Assembly: GCF_019237635.1 (NCBI RefSeq)
Contig: NZ_JAFAGS010000161.1
Span: 1-46,142 of the forward strand
Reading direction: 5' to 3'
Origin: Pluralibacter sp.
GTDB lineage: Bacteria; Pseudomonadota; Gammaproteobacteria; Enterobacterales; Enterobacteriaceae
DNA: 46,142 nucleotides
How positions within the stretch are numbered: position 1 is the first letter of the stretch; every line of letters begins with the position of its first letter. Position numbers and translations under genes: made by a program. Under the pieces are notes generated by a model, which had not been told where the DNA came from, searched no databases, and worked only from the letters and a program-made list of their open reading frames with translations. Shown here piece after piece: positions 34,663 through 45,146 of the stretch.

Positions 34663-34679
34663 GTTATTATACCAATAAC
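34663..34679 (+). promoter_or_regulatory. Candidate ExuR/UxuR operator upstream of uxaB
   Basis: A perfect inverted repeat GTTATT-ATACC-AATAAC lies 37 bp before the uxaB start codon. It contains TATACCAA, a half of the hexuronate-regulator consensus. E. coli uxaB is repressed by ExuR, so this is a likely operator. Confidence 0.55.
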
Positions 34680-34715
34680 AAAGGCTGTATGACCAACCTA
34701 CGAAGGAAATCGACT

Positions 34716-36167
34716 GTGAACACACTAAACCGCCGTGATTTTCCCGGTGCGCAGTACCCGGAACGCGTTATCCAGTTCGGTGAGGGAAACTTTCTCCGCG
34801 CTTTTGTCGACTGGCAGATTGACCTGTTGAATGAACATACCGACCTCAATGCCGGTGTGGTTCTCGTTCGCCCCATTGAGAGCCAATTTCCGCCGTCGCT
34901 GAGCACGCAGGACGGTCTGTACACCACAATTATTCGCGGGCTGAATGAGAAGGGCGAGGCGGTCAGCGATGCGCGCCTGATCCGCAGCGTAAACCGTGAA
35001 ATCAGCGCCTATACCGATTACGCTGAATTCCTCAAACTGGCGCACAACCCGCAGATGCGCTTTGTGTTCTCCAATACCACCGAGGCGGGCATCAGCTACC
35101 ACGCAGGCGACAAATTTGAAGATGCGCCCGCCGTGAGTTACCCGGCAAAATTAACCCGGCTGCTGTTCGAGCGTTTTAGCCACTTCAACGGTGATGCCGA
35201 TAAGGGCTGGGTTATTATCCCGTGCGAACTCATTGACTATAACGGCGACGCGCTGCGTGAACTGGTGCTGCGTTATGCGCAGGAGTGGGTGCTACCGGTA
35301 GCGTTTGTAACCTGGTTAAACACGGCTAACACCTTCTGCTCGACGCTGGTTGACCGCATTGTCACCGGCTACCCGCGTGACGAAGCGGCTCAACTGGAGA
35401 GCGAGTTGGGGTATAAAGACAGTTTTCTGGATACCGCAGAGCATTTCTACCTGTTTGTTATCCAGGGACCGAAAACGCTTGCCCGCGAGCTTTGCCTTGA
35501 TAAATACCCGCTTAACGTGCTGATTGTTGATGATATCAAGCCGTACAAAGAGCGGAAGGTCGCTATTCTGAACGGCGCGCATACCGCGCTGGTGCCGGTT
35601 GCCTTCCAGGCCGGGCTGGATACCGTTGGCGAAGCCATGAACGACAGCGAGATTTGCGCCTTTGTAGAAAAAGCCATCTACCAGGAAATTATTCCGGTGC
35701 TGGACTTGCCGCGTGATGAGCTGGAATCCTTCGCTAGCGCGGTAACAGGCCGTTTCCGTAACCCGTACATTAAGCATCAGTTGCTTTCGATAGCGCTGAA
35801 CGGGATGACGAAGTACCGCACCCGTATTTTGCCTCAGTTGCTGGCAGGGCAGGCGGAGAGTGGAGCACTACCGCCTCGTCTGACCTTTGCGCTGGCGGCG
35901 CTGATTGCCTTCTACCGTGCGGAGCGTAACGGTGAAACCTATCCGGTGCAGGATGATGCCCACTGGATTGAGCGCTACCAGCAATTGTGGAGCCTGCACC
36001 GCGACAAGCAGATCAGCACCGCCTCGCTGGTTGACGCTGTGCTGTCCGTAACGGCGCACTGGGAGCAAGATTTGACGCAGATTAGCGGGTTGGTCGAACA
36101 AGTCGCCGCCGATCTCGATGCGATTTTAACGCAGGGGATGCGTGCTGCGGTGAAGCCATTGTGCTAA
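34716..36167 (+). CDS. uxaB: Tagaturonate reductase UxaB
   Basis: A 483-residue NADH-dependent polyol/mannitol dehydrogenase-family enzyme. It reduces D-tagaturonate to D-altronate in galacturonate breakdown. I chose the GTG at 34716 ([19 protein letters not shown]), preceded by AAGGAAAT, because it gives exactly the E. coli length; the longer frame to 34599 runs into the GNAT remnant. [14 protein letters not shown] binds cofactor and [16 protein letters not shown] holds the catalytic lysine region. Confidence 0.95.
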   Translation: MNTLNRRDFPGAQYPERVIQFGEGNFLRAFVDWQIDLLNEHTDLNAGVVLVRPIESQFPPSLSTQDGLYTTIIRGLNEKGEAVSDARLIRSVNREISAYTDYAEFLKLAHNPQMRFVFSNTTEAGISYHAGDKFEDAPAVSYPAKLTRLLFERFSHFNGDADKGWVIIPCELIDYNGDALRELVLRYAQEWVLPVAFVTWLNTANTFCSTLVDRIVTGYPRDEAAQLESELGYKDSFLDTAEHFYLFVIQGPKTLARELCLDKYPLNVLIVDDIKPYKERKVAILNGAHTALVPVAFQAGLDTVGEAMNDSEICAFVEKAIYQEIIPVLDLPRDELESFASAVTGRFRNPYIKHQLLSIALNGMTKYRTRILPQLLAGQAESGALPPRLTFALAALIAFYRAERNGETYPVQDDAHWIERYQQLWSLHRDKQISTASLVDAVLSVTAHWEQDLTQISGLVEQVAADLDAILTQGMRAAVKPLC

Positions 36168-36374
36168 TCGTCTGATATGTCCCGGCCAGGTGCCGGGATT
36201 TTATTACGCAGCTATTAGTTACAACATACAATATAAGCTGGTACAAAGACGCACCTTTAACCACATCATCGCCAATGGCTTGTTAGTATGTTGTAAGGAA
36301 AATTCGCATTCTGCTTGAAAGAGTGATATCGATCACGTTAAATAATGCAGGCTTCTTTTCTTTGACTGATAACC

Positions 36375-37289
36375 ATGATCGTAAGACCTCACGAACACTG
36401 GCTGACGCGCATTTTTGTCTGGCACGGCTCGGTGTTGCCGAAAATATTTTCCCGCTTGTTGCTCAATTTTCTGCTCTCCATCGCAGTGATTCTGATGCTG
36501 CCCTGGTACTACAGCCTGGGTATCAAACTCACGGTGGCGCCGTTCAGCATACTGGGCGTGGCTATCGCTATCTTCCTCGGCTTTCGCAATAACGCCTGCT
36601 ATGCGCGCTATGTCGAAGCGCGTCAGCTGTGGGGGCAACTTATGATAGCCTCCCGATCGCTGCTGCGGGAAGTCATGAATACACTACCGGACGGATCTTC
36701 TGTCGAGGGTTTTGTCCGCCTGCAGATAGCCTTCGCCCACAGTCTGCGCATGACGCTGCGCCGTCTGCCGCAACAGGAAACCCTGGCGCGCTATTTAACC
36801 CCGGAGCAGCTCAACGCCGTGCTGGCCGTACAGTCTCCGGCAAACCATATCCTGCTGCTGATGGGCAACTGGCTGGCGGAGTACCGCAAACAGGGCGTGC
36901 TGTCGGATATATTGTTTCACAGTTTGAATAACCGTCTCAATGATATGTCAGGTGTGCTGGCTGGCTGCGAGCGCATCGCCAGTACTCCTGTGCCGTTTGC
37001 CTATTCGCTTATTCTGCACCGTACGGTCTATCTGTTCTGCATTATGCTGCCGTTTGCGCTGGTTGTTGACCTGCATTACATGACACCGTTTGTTTCTGTG
37101 CTGATTTCCTATACCTTTATTGCTCTTGATGCGTTGGCCGAAGAGCTTGAAGAGCCTTTTGGTCTGGAAAATAATGACCTGCCGCTGGACGCCATTTGCA
37201 ATGCGATTGAAATCGATATGCTGCAGATGAATGCACAAACGGCGATCCCCCCCAAAATGAGCCCTGATAAATGCTATCAGCTCACCTGA
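36375..37289 (+). CDS. yneE: Bestrophin-like inner-membrane protein YneE
   Basis: A 304-residue bestrophin/UPF0187 protein, the same length as E. coli YneE. RNNACYARYVEARQLWGQL and YCIMLPF-like channel helices are conserved (here FCIMLPFALVVDLHYMTPF). Bacterial bestrophins form pentameric cation-selective channels. Synteny with uxaB and tam matches E. coli. Confidence 0.92.
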   Translation: MIVRPHEHWLTRIFVWHGSVLPKIFSRLLLNFLLSIAVILMLPWYYSLGIKLTVAPFSILGVAIAIFLGFRNNACYARYVEARQLWGQLMIASRSLLREVMNTLPDGSSVEGFVRLQIAFAHSLRMTLRRLPQQETLARYLTPEQLNAVLAVQSPANHILLLMGNWLAEYRKQGVLSDILFHSLNNRLNDMSGVLAGCERIASTPVPFAYSLILHRTVYLFCIMLPFALVVDLHYMTPFVSVLISYTFIALDALAEELEEPFGLENNDLPLDAICNAIEIDMLQMNAQTAIPPKMSPDKCYQLT

Positions 37290-37300
37290 CGGAGAAGGGT

Positions 37301-37741
37301 ATGGAACTTGTGATTCGTGAGGTCGCCGCGGGCGACAAAGCAGCCTGGCATGCGCTGTGGGACGGTTACAACCAGTTCTACGAAAGTGAGATTCCCGCTG
37401 AAATTACGCAAAATACCTGGCAACGCCTGCTCGACTCGCGTTCCGCTGTGCATTGTCGGGTCGCGGTAGCCGATGGCCGCGTCGTAGGATTCGCGATGAT
37501 TGTACTGCACGAAGGCACCTGGGTGACTTCGCCGATATGCTATCTGGAAGACCTGTTCGTGATGGCCGAGATGCGGGGTAAGGGGATTGCGCGTCGGTTA
37601 ATCCAGGCGCTGATTGCAGAAGGAAAATCAGTCGGTTGGTCACGTCTGTATTGGCACACAGCGCAAAATAATCCGGCGAGAAATCTGTATGATGAATTTA
37701 CCCCGGCTGACGAATATGTGCGTTATCGGATGAATCTGTAG
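37301..37741 (+). CDS. GNAT-family N-acetyltransferase
   Basis: A 146-residue GNAT enzyme. The acetyl-CoA loop is EMRGKGIARRLI, preceded by the beta-4 strand CYLEDLFV, and followed by WHTAQNNPARNLYDEF. The start is the ATG at 37301 with GGAGAAGGG upstream; the frame opens ten codons earlier without a ribosome site. It lies 11 bp after yneE and is probably co-transcribed. The substrate is unknown, perhaps an amino acid or small amine. Confidence 0.88.
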   Translation: MELVIREVAAGDKAAWHALWDGYNQFYESEIPAEITQNTWQRLLDSRSAVHCRVAVADGRVVGFAMIVLHEGTWVTSPICYLEDLFVMAEMRGKGIARRLIQALIAEGKSVGWSRLYWHTAQNNPARNLYDEFTPADEYVRYRMNL

Positions 37742-37809
37742 CCGTGGCGATTAAGAAAACATTAAGATTTTCCCTGTGTAATGGCTGTAGCAGCATCAGG
37801 AGAATCCTC

Positions 37810-37908
37810 ATGGAAAAGAAAATTGAAACCGCCGTTAACCTTATCCTCTTCGTTTCACTGTTCGCGACGGCCTGGGACTTGTCGTTAGTTCGCGACTTTA
37901 GCTGGTAA
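37810..37908 (+). CDS. Small single-span membrane protein, 32 residues
   Basis: ATG 37810 follows AGGAGA at good distance. The peptide has a charged N-terminus (MEKKIETA), one membrane helix ([14 protein letters not shown]) and a short polar end ([10 protein letters not shown]). Its stop codon overlaps the convergent end of tam by 11 bp. I do not recognise a named family. The design (strong ribosome site, one helix, aromatic ends) is like known enterobacterial small membrane proteins. Confidence 0.6.
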   Translation: MEKKIETAVNLILFVSLFATAWDLSLVRDFSW

Positions 37909-38659
37909 GCCGCCGGGCGACGATGAATAACCGTGGAAACGCCAGCAGAATCTGACCGTTCTGCTGGCGAGGATAATGTTCCACAAGCAGTTGCAGGTAA
38001 CGCTGCAAAAAAGTCTGCTGCCGCTCTGCATCCAGATCCTGCAACCATGGTCGCAACCCTGTGGCGCTCAGCCAGTCGACAATTGCCTGATGGGACGCCA
38101 TCGGATGAAAATAGGTCGTCCGCCAGATATCCACCTCGCAGCCATTGTTGCTCAGCATCGCGTAATAAGCCTGAACGCCTGACAGCGGAACGCGTCCACG
38201 CGACGCAAGCCCCATTTCACTACCCACCTGACGCATCAGCGCATGGGAAGGTTCCTGCCAATTATCCGGCATTTGCACCGCCAGTACGCCATCAGGCGCC
38301 AGCAACGACGCCAGACGGGGCATCAGCGTCGGGTGATCGGGGATCCACTGTAGCGAGGCATTGGCATAAAGCACATCAAGCGGTTGTTCAGGCATCCACT
38401 GGCTGATATCGGCCTCCTGAAACCGACAGTCCGACAACGTTCTCTGCGCTTTTTCCAGCATGGCGGGCGAGTTATCGACGCCGGTAATGTGCGCATGCGG
38501 CCAGGCGTTGCGCAAGAGTCCGGTACTGTTTCCCGGGCCGCAACCGAGATCGGCGACATAGCGGGCATCGGGGTGAGGTATACGGGCCAACAATTCTGCG
38601 GCCGGACGGGTGCGCTCAGAAGCAAACTGCAGATACAGCGAGGGATTCCAGTCAACCAT
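37898..38659 (-). CDS. tam: Trans-aconitate 2-methyltransferase Tam
   Basis: A 253-residue SAM-dependent class I methyltransferase. [11 protein letters not shown] is the SAM-binding motif I and VDNSPAML motif II. It methylates trans-aconitate, which would otherwise inhibit aconitase. Length and sequence match E. coli Tam (252). The ATG follows AGGAGTC. Confidence 0.94.
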   Translation of the reverse strand: MVDWNPSLYLQFASERTRPAAELLARIPHPDARYVADLGCGPGNSTGLLRNAWPHAHITGVDNSPAMLEKAQRTLSDCRFQEADISQWMPEQPLDVLYANASLQWIPDHPTLMPRLASLLAPDGVLAVQMPDNWQEPSHALMRQVGSEMGLASRGRVPLSGVQAYYAMLSNNGCEVDIWRTTYFHPMASHQAIVDWLSATGLRPWLQDLDAERQQTFLQRYLQLLVEHYPRQQNGQILLAFPRLFIVARRLTS

Positions 38660-38802
38660 GGCAGACTCCTGTTAAAGGTCATTGGCGGGTAACAGCATAG
38701 CGCAGAGCCGCCGGGGTTGTTGAGGAATTGCGGTGTCAGACCGTCATTTTTCGTTAACAGAGGTGAAATAAAGTATCGCTACCTTTGCACCGGAGCAACC
38801 GC

Positions 38803-39423
38803 ATGAAAACCGCCAAACTGGCTGAAACCTTTATTGATCCCAGCGTTCGCATTCGCGAATGCGCGATTGGCCAACAGTGTGAAATTCTTGGTAACAGCGC
38901 CATGGAATACAGTTCGCTTGGCGACTTTTCCTATCTTGGCGAATACTGCACGGTCGCCGATGCCGACATTGGCCGTTTTGTGGCGATCGCCAACCAGGTG
39001 CGCATCGGTGCGCCAAATCACCCAATGCAGCGAGCGTCACAGCATCGCATAACCTATTGCCCGGAGTACTACTCCTGCGACGCGGTGCGGGATCACGATT
39101 TTTTCGCCGATCGCCATGCCGATAAAGTCATCATCGGCCATGATGTCTGGATAGGTCATGGCGCGATTATTCTGCCGGGCGTGAGCATTGGCAATGGAGC
39201 GGTTATCGCCGCAGGCGCCGTCGTCAGCAAAGATGTCGACCCATACACGATTGTCGGCGGCGTTCCGGCGAAGGCCATTCGTCCACGTTTTCCTGAGCCT
39301 GTCGTTCAGCAGCTACAGCACATTGCCTGGTGGGACTGGCCGCTGGAGACAATCATCGAGCGGCTGGCGGATTTTCAGCAAAAAGACATCGCTGCATTTT
39401 GCGAAAAGTATGCGCTCCGGTGA
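38803..39423 (+). CDS. Left-handed beta-helix acyltransferase (phosphonate-type hexapeptide family)
   Basis: A 206-residue protein built from hexapeptide repeats: [40 protein letters not shown] and [13 protein letters not shown]. An insert reads [18 protein letters not shown]. The pattern fits the transferase group often found near phosphonate genes and related xenobiotic acetyltransferases. The start is the ATG at 38803, with GGAG 7 bp before. No phosphonate genes are nearby, so the acceptor is unknown. Confidence 0.85.
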   Translation: MKTAKLAETFIDPSVRIRECAIGQQCEILGNSAMEYSSLGDFSYLGEYCTVADADIGRFVAIANQVRIGAPNHPMQRASQHRITYCPEYYSCDAVRDHDFFADRHADKVIIGHDVWIGHGAIILPGVSIGNGAVIAAGAVVSKDVDPYTIVGGVPAKAIRPRFPEPVVQQLQHIAWWDWPLETIIERLADFQQKDIAAFCEKYALR

Positions 39424-39430
39424 TAAAAAA

Positions 39431-39450
39431 AGGGCCACTTTAGTGGCCCT
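39431..39450 (-). terminator. Terminator of the glutamate dehydrogenase gene
   Basis: A palindromic stem AGGGCCAC-TTTA-GTGGCCCT lies between the convergent genes. On the minus strand it is followed by six or seven Ts, so it ends the dehydrogenase transcript 19 bp past its stop. Confidence 0.85.
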
Positions 39451-39468
39451 TGATCGCGACAACCGATA

Positions 39469-40743
39469 TTAACCCGGGTAGATACCGCGGTCTTTACGCG
39501 CCAGCAGGATACGCTCACAGGCGACGATGTAGGCGGCAGTACGCAGGGAGCAGGATTTCTCAGCCGCTTTTTCCCAAACGTGAACCATCGCATCGGTCAT
39601 GATTTTGTCCATGCGCGCGTTGATCTCTTCTTCACTCCAGAAGAAGCTGGCCATGTCCTGTACCCATTCGAAGTAGCTGACCGTTACGCCGCCGGCGTTA
39701 CATACCACGTCAGGTACCACGATAATGCCGCGGTTTGCCAGCACGTCGTCAGCATCCGGGAACGTCGGGCCGTTAGCGCCTTCCAGCACCAGTTTACAGG
39801 TCAGTATTTCCGCGCGGTGGCGGGTAATCTGACCTTCCAGCGCAGCCGGGATCAGGACATCCATCTGCACGCTCCAGAACGCTTCGCTGGCAATGGTTTC
39901 CGCACCCGGGAAACCGGCAATCTGCTTGTGCTTAGCCTGCCAGGCGGTGAGGGCGTTCATATCGATACCGGTATCGTTAAACAGCGTCGCGGTATGATCC
40001 TGAATCGCGACGACGCGAGCGCCAGCGCCAGAGAACAGGCGAGCCGCTTCACTCCCCACGTTACCAAAGCCCTGTACCGCAACACGCGCGCCTTCAATCG
40101 TGATGTTGGCGCGACGCGCCACTTCCAGACCGCTGACAAACACGCCGCGACCGGTGGCTTTCTCACGGCCTAATGAACCGCCGAGGTGAATCGGCTTACC
40201 GGTGACCACGCCGGTAATGGTGGTGCCGTGGTTCATGGAGTAGGTATCCATCATCCAGGCCATTACTTTGCCGTTGGTGCCAACATCCGGTGCCGGAATG
40301 TCTTTCTGCGGCCCAATGATAATGCCGATTTCGCTGGTATAGCGACGGGTCAGACGCTCCAGTTCACCTTCTGACAGTGAGAATGGATCGACGCGAATAC
40401 CGCCTTTGGCGCCGCCGTACGGCAAGTTCAGCGCCGCACACTTGATGGTCATCCACGCGGAAAGGGCCATCACTTCATTGAGATCAACGTCAGGATGATA
40501 ACGCACGCCGCCTTTACCCGGACCGCGGGACAGGTTGTGCTGCACGCGATAACCTTCGAAATGGCGGATAGTACCGTCATCCATTTGTACCGGAATATCG
40601 ACGATCAGCGCGCGTTTCGGGTGGCGCAGGGTATCCACCCAACGGGACAGTTCACCCAGGTAAGGGGCCACACGCTCGATTTGTTGCAGGTAGGTATTCC
40701 AGGCAGATGTGCTGCTATCTGAGGCGTAAGATAACTTATCCAT
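39469..40743 (-). CDS. Glutamate dehydrogenase (GudB/RocG-like, second type)
   Basis: A 424-residue Glu/Leu/Phe/Val dehydrogenase of the short hexameric kind, unlike the 447-residue E. coli Gdh[12 protein letters not shown] carries the catalytic lysine, [19 protein letters not shown] follows, and [14 protein letters not shown] is the cofactor loop. It interconverts glutamate and 2-oxoglutarate plus ammonia. It is similar to a Salmonella gene annotated as a glutamate dehydrogenase homologue. Monocistronic. Confidence 0.9.
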   Translation of the reverse strand: MDKLSYASDSSTSAWNTYLQQIERVAPYLGELSRWVDTLRHPKRALIVDIPVQMDDGTIRHFEGYRVQHNLSRGPGKGGVRYHPDVDLNEVMALSAWMTIKCAALNLPYGGAKGGIRVDPFSLSEGELERLTRRYTSEIGIIIGPQKDIPAPDVGTNGKVMAWMMDTYSMNHGTTITGVVTGKPIHLGGSLGREKATGRGVFVSGLEVARRANITIEGARVAVQGFGNVGSEAARLFSGAGARVVAIQDHTATLFNDTGIDMNALTAWQAKHKQIAGFPGAETIASEAFWSVQMDVLIPAALEGQITRHRAEILTCKLVLEGANGPTFPDADDVLANRGIIVVPDVVCNAGGVTVSYFEWVQDMASFFWSEEEINARMDKIMTDAMVHVWEKAAEKSCSLRTAAYIVACERILLARKDRGIYPG

Positions 40744-41083
40744 GATAAACCTTAGTTATAAAAGTAATATGTTCTTTGCTTAGCCGTGGTACATAGTGAT
40801 TGATACTCACCAGGTGAGTATAAATTTAACACTTTTTTAAAGAGTTGGATTCACCCAAACGTGGCATCGTGATGTGTTCATCCACATTTTTTTAACCCGA
40901 AGTGAATAATTATCTATCGATAGCGACAACATTGCCGATCATAGCGCTATATTAGTGAATTTAGCCGCATAATATCTAAAATCCGCTATTTATCAGAATT
41001 ATGATGCGCCTCTAAAAGTAAATATTATGATAATTCTCTGTGTTGACTTTGTTTAACAATGGCGCGTGCTGCCGCACCCGGCT
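40744..41083. other. Intergenic region between the dehydrogenase gene and the pilus operon end
   Basis: These 340 AT-rich bp hold the promoter of the leftward dehydrogenase gene (AAGG about 8 bp before its ATG). They contain a short palindrome, TATCGATA (40915-40922), and AGCGCT-centred symmetry near 40940. No gene or strong terminator for the upstream pilus operon was found. Confidence 0.5.
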
Positions 41084-42052
41084 TCAGTAGGTGACGGCGA
41101 CCGTCACCGTGTCCGCGTAGTTATCAGGCGTATAGTTGGCGCCGGGTACAGTGGCATAGACCGTGTAGGCCTTCGTAGCGCCGGTGCCCGTACCCGCAAT
41201 ATTGTTTTGCGACGTGTTTCCCCAGGGCGTACCCGATGGGCCGGTGGTGGAACTGAGCTGGTAGGGAACCTGATCGGTATTGCTCCCGGTGCCTTTCATG
41301 ACGCCGTTGCCTGCCGTGTTGCCGTTCGAGGGCTGTAGCCCAATGGTATAGGGCGTGCTGTTGGAGCATGCCACGCCGAGCGTGTTTGAGGTCGTCACGT
41401 TAGTTTGCTTTGGATTCACCGTGCCAAAATTAAGGTTGTTGGCATAGCTGATGTTGCATTGCTTAGTGACTATGGCCGATACCGTGAAAGGGAACGTCGC
41501 CGCCACGGTACTGCCGCAGGTCGTTGGGGGCGCCAGCAGGCCAATATTGACCGTCACGTTTGCCGTCGCGGCGGTATAGTTGTCCTGATAATTTCCCGGC
41601 GCGGCGGCCGTTTGCGGTGTCGCAATTTGGCCATATACCGTCAGGCTCCCTGTGACGGGAACGAGATCCAGCAACGTGAGCTGAACCATCGGAGGACTGG
41701 TCCCCGCCTGAGTCTGGCTTCCCCACAGGGTGCTGTGTCCGCTGTCCTGATACAACTGGTAGTTGAGTGTGCTGGCGGGCGGGCCAGCAAACGACATGCT
41801 GCGCGTAGTCACTTGTCCGCTCACCGCAGAGGCGCCGATATTGAAACAGAGATTGACGCCTGCCAGTACATCGCCCACCTGCTTCGTACAGGAGTAACCA
41901 AAGGTCATCGACGTCGTCGTCCCGCTGCCCGAAAGGGGGTTAACCGCGCCAAAATTGATTGTCTGAACGTTATTCACCGAGCAGGTCACGGCATAATTTA
42001 TACCCGGACAGAAGAGCAACCCGGCGATAATCAACCTCTCTTTTAACCTCAT
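41084..42052 (-). CDS. Two-domain spore-coat-U pilus tip subunit (CsuE-like)
   Basis: A 322-residue secreted protein with a signal peptide (about 1-22, MRLKERLIIAGLLFCPG). Two SCPU domains each contain paired cysteines; the second begins CNISYANNLNFGTVNPKQ and ends YADTVTVAVTY. Two domains, an N-terminal adhesin and a C-terminal pilin domain, are typical of the tip subunit of archaic (Csu) pili. The start is the ATG at 42052 with AGGAGG 7-8 bp before. It is the last gene of the operon. Confidence 0.87.
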   Translation of the reverse strand: MRLKERLIIAGLLFCPGINYAVTCSVNNVQTINFGAVNPLSGSGTTTSMTFGYSCTKQVGDVLAGVNLCFNIGASAVSGQVTTRSMSFAGPPASTLNYQLYQDSGHSTLWGSQTQAGTSPPMVQLTLLDLVPVTGSLTVYGQIATPQTAAAPGNYQDNYTAATANVTVNIGLLAPPTTCGSTVAATFPFTVSAIVTKQCNISYANNLNFGTVNPKQTNVTTSNTLGVACSNSTPYTIGLQPSNGNTAGNGVMKGTGSNTDQVPYQLSSTTGPSGTPWGNTSQNNIAGTGTGATKAYTVYATVPGANYTPDNYADTVTVAVTY

Positions 42053-42071
42053 GCAAAAACCTCCTGTCTGT

Positions 42072-44435
42072 TTAGCGACATACCAGTGGGCCAATCTGCG
42101 CGATACCTTTCACTTTATCGGGATAGTCAAACGCGACGGCGCAGGTGCCCGTATCGGTGCTGACCCGCAGACGGTTGTGCAGCTCCAGCGTGTCGAAATA
42201 GGCCATGCCGTCGAAACCAACGACAGATGACTGGCAGCTCCCGGTCTCCGGGGTCGCCGTACTGCCTTCCGGGATAACATTTCCCCTTGCGTCCACGAGG
42301 ATCACCAGCCCGGCACGCACCGGGGTGATGCCAAATTTCACCAGCGTGCCAGCGCGATCGGCGGGCGTGGCGTTAGCGTTGACCCGCGCTATACGCATAT
42401 TGGCCGGCAGATCCATCGGGTCGATGCTTATCTGATTGTTCTGATAGCTGTTTAACGAGGTGACCAGCAGCAACCCATTATTGTCGCTGGTGCCGACCAG
42501 GTTATTCTCCAGCTTGACAGGAACCCCCGGAATGCCGTCGGTGGACACCACGGCAAAGCCATTATTGATTTCCCGTGCGGCAAAGAGCCCGCCGCCCATC
42601 GCGACCAGCGAGCCGGTCGCGCCCGCGTAGCCATACTGGTTATCGGGGAGGCTGCTAAAACCGGTATACACTTTTCCGTAACGCCCCAAATAACCCACTT
42701 CCCCCTGGCCGCTTTGCTGCGACGCCTGCTGGCTGGCGGCGACGTTCCAGCCCCAGCCGCCATCACTCAGCGGCGTCTGGCTGGCGTTGAGCTGTAACCC
42801 CGTGTCATTATTGGTGCGCTGCACAGTACTGCTTGCGCTCAGGTTTCCGCCAGTGGTGACCGTCACCATCAGGTACAGACTTCTGTCCCGGGTGTCATCG
42901 ATATTCTGATTGAACCCGGCATTAAGCCAGACATTGTCGGTAATGGATTTGTACCAGCTGGCGTTGGCATATCGCACCGCGCTCTCTTGCGGGTAACGAA
43001 ACTGCAGATAGCTCAGACTGATGTTACCGGCGGACTCCAGCGAATAGCCGATGACGGTATTGCTGGTGAGCGATGGCGGCGGTGTGCCGTAATGGGTCGC
43101 AACATCGTGATAATCGCCGGAGGTGGCGGTTGTGCTGGTACTGAAATTGAATTTTTCCCCGGACCAGCGGTAGCCAATACCGTACAAAAAACCGTTTTCT
43201 CCGGCGTCCGCGCTCACGGCAAACGCCGTGGAGAGGGTTCCGCTGTGGCTGCCGGGAACCCAGTCGCTGCTGAAACCGGCGTTGATCAGACCATCGCTTG
43301 CCTCTGCGTGAACCCCCATCGTGAAGGTGTTGCTGATGCCCCGTCGCCAGGTGCCACTCAGCGCCGGAGCGCTGGCATAATCAAACGAGGCGTAACCGTA
43401 ATTTTCCCGTACCACGCCCAGCTCGGCTGACCATGATGTCAGACCTTCGCGCAGGAGCTGCTGGTCATTATAAAACGAGAAGTTCTGTACCGAGGTTCTG
43501 CCCAGGGCATCGGTCATCATCACCTGGGCATTACCGGCGCCGCTGATATTCGGCATCGTATTGATCTGAAAGCTGCCTGCTGGCACCTCGCCGTTGTAGT
43601 ATTTCACCCCGTTGACGTACAGCTCAACGCTCGACGGCAGGGTCGCGGAACCAAGGAACGCCGGAAGCGGGGTCGTTGGCATATACGGACGAAGGGCAAA
43701 ATCGGTGCCTATCTGAATTCCCCCGATGCGGGTAGGGCGCGACCACGGCAGCGAGCTGGTCAAGGTATCCCCGAGCGTCACCGTCAGCATCTTATCCGGA
43801 AAGGATGACCGCCAGCTGGTATCAAGGCGGTTAAACGCGTTATTTGCGTTGGCGGCTGTGGAATACTGCGTAAGCTGAGTTGTGCTGAACACCCCCAGGG
43901 CGTTAAAGGCCCGTAGTTCGCTGAAGGTATTGACGACACTTTCCTTTCCCTGCTGCGCGTAAATATCGTAATTGAGCAGCGCCCCGCGTGATGCTGACGC
44001 CTCCGGTCCCGTTTCTGAGGTCGAGTTAAGCTGCGTGGTGGCGAGATCCAACTGGCTGAGAGGTGCCGTCAGCGCCAGTGTCTGCTGCCTGACGTTATAG
44101 TCGATTTTTAACTGCGCAATATCATTCAGACAGACGGGGTTTACGGTATTCGCCGGCAGGCGGAGTCCCAACTGCCGCAATGTTTTTGCGCTGCCGTATA
44201 ATTTTCCATCGGCGTAGCCCAGGTGAACCAGCCCCACAGAATTTCCATTCAGAGTGACGTCGAGATATAAATCATTCCCGACAAGCGGTGTCGCATCATC
44301 AATAACCACTTGCTGATGGGGGTTATTATTGACCGCCTGCGCGGACGCCACTCCCGATATGAATACGCCATTGAGTAAAAAAAACTTCACCAGACAATAT
44401 GACCAGTCAGAGATTTTGTACTGTTTTTTGACCAT
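42072..44435 (-). CDS. Outer-membrane usher of archaic chaperone-usher pilus
   Basis: A 787-residue FimD-type usher with a signal peptide ending near ASAQA. The N-terminal periplasmic domain, the 24-strand barrel with plug region (ALGRTSVQNFSFYNDQQLLR), and the C-terminal domain with the disulfide pair (GSCQSSV ... TGTCAVAF) are all present. It exports and assembles SCPU subunits across the outer membrane. It overlaps the chaperone gene by 29 bp and is 19 bp from the tip gene, so one operon is likely. Confidence 0.92.
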   Translation of the reverse strand: MVKKQYKISDWSYCLVKFFLLNGVFISGVASAQAVNNNPHQQVVIDDATPLVGNDLYLDVTLNGNSVGLVHLGYADGKLYGSAKTLRQLGLRLPANTVNPVCLNDIAQLKIDYNVRQQTLALTAPLSQLDLATTQLNSTSETGPEASASRGALLNYDIYAQQGKESVVNTFSELRAFNALGVFSTTQLTQYSTAANANNAFNRLDTSWRSSFPDKMLTVTLGDTLTSSLPWSRPTRIGGIQIGTDFALRPYMPTTPLPAFLGSATLPSSVELYVNGVKYYNGEVPAGSFQINTMPNISGAGNAQVMMTDALGRTSVQNFSFYNDQQLLREGLTSWSAELGVVRENYGYASFDYASAPALSGTWRRGISNTFTMGVHAEASDGLINAGFSSDWVPGSHSGTLSTAFAVSADAGENGFLYGIGYRWSGEKFNFSTSTTATSGDYHDVATHYGTPPPSLTSNTVIGYSLESAGNISLSYLQFRYPQESAVRYANASWYKSITDNVWLNAGFNQNIDDTRDRSLYLMVTVTTGGNLSASSTVQRTNNDTGLQLNASQTPLSDGGWGWNVAASQQASQQSGQGEVGYLGRYGKVYTGFSSLPDNQYGYAGATGSLVAMGGGLFAAREINNGFAVVSTDGIPGVPVKLENNLVGTSDNNGLLLVTSLNSYQNNQISIDPMDLPANMRIARVNANATPADRAGTLVKFGITPVRAGLVILVDARGNVIPEGSTATPETGSCQSSVVGFDGMAYFDTLELHNRLRVSTDTGTCAVAFDYPDKVKGIAQIGPLVCR

Positions 44436-45129
44436 TGATCGTTACTTCAACTTTACCGCCATGATATGCGCCACTGGCAGACGGGGATAATATCCACCGC
44501 ATAGTTGAACCCGGAAGAACATAACCCAGAAGTCCTGGTGAAATAACTTTTCTGATTCCGCTATCGCCAGTGAAGGTCGCAGCGGAAAGCTGTGCATGGC
44601 TGTTTCCCCGATTGCTCACTTCAAGAAAGGTATTCCCGTCAATATTCTGTAGCTTCCATTGCAGCTTTGCGGATGCCTGCGTTTGAGCGACCGGCTGAAT
44701 AAAGACCGGTACCGAATAACGCAGCACAAACTGGAGTTTATTTCGCTGTAATTTCGACGGCGGCAGTTCATCAATCGACAACCGGTAAGCATCCTCTGTC
44801 TGTGCGGACGCAGGCCCAGTGCGAATGACCCGGATAAGCTGGCGTTCGCCCGGGTCCAGCGCCAGCATCGGCGGACTTATCGCTAACCCTTGTGACGATG
44901 AAAGCATGTCGGCATAGCCGCTCTGGGTCCAGCGCCAGACGCGCACCTGCGCGTTTATCGCGCTATCGCCTTCGTTGCTTAACCAGATACCATCAGCATT
45001 TTGCGTACTTTGCAGCGTCAGGGTTACCGGTGCTACCTGTAGGCCGCTTGCCGCTGCAATGTTTCCTGTCATGACAGTTCCTAACAGACACGCACAGACA
45101 CACTGCGGTAAAGGCACTATGAGTTTCAT
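44407..45129 (-). CDS. Periplasmic pilus chaperone (archaic type)
   Basis: A 240-residue PapD-like chaperone with a signal peptide (about 1-27). GERQLIRVIRTGPAS and YRLSIDELPPSK mark the G1/first Ig domain and LQFVLRYSVPVFIQP the donor strand region. It shields SCPU subunits and hands them to the usher. It lies 17 bp after the major subunit gene. Confidence 0.9.
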   Translation of the reverse strand: MKLIVPLPQCVCACLLGTVMTGNIAAASGLQVAPVTLTLQSTQNADGIWLSNEGDSAINAQVRVWRWTQSGYADMLSSSQGLAISPPMLALDPGERQLIRVIRTGPASAQTEDAYRLSIDELPPSKLQRNKLQFVLRYSVPVFIQPVAQTQASAKLQWKLQNIDGNTFLEVSNRGNSHAQLSAATFTGDSGIRKVISPGLLGYVLPGSTMRWILSPSASGAYHGGKVEVTINGQKTVQNL

Positions 45130-45146
45130 CCGTTTTCCTGGAAGTG

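Noticed and set aside
39580..40173. A 197-codon frame opposite the glutamate dehydrogenase gene
   Set aside because: It has no recognisable domain and lies entirely within a strongly supported gene.
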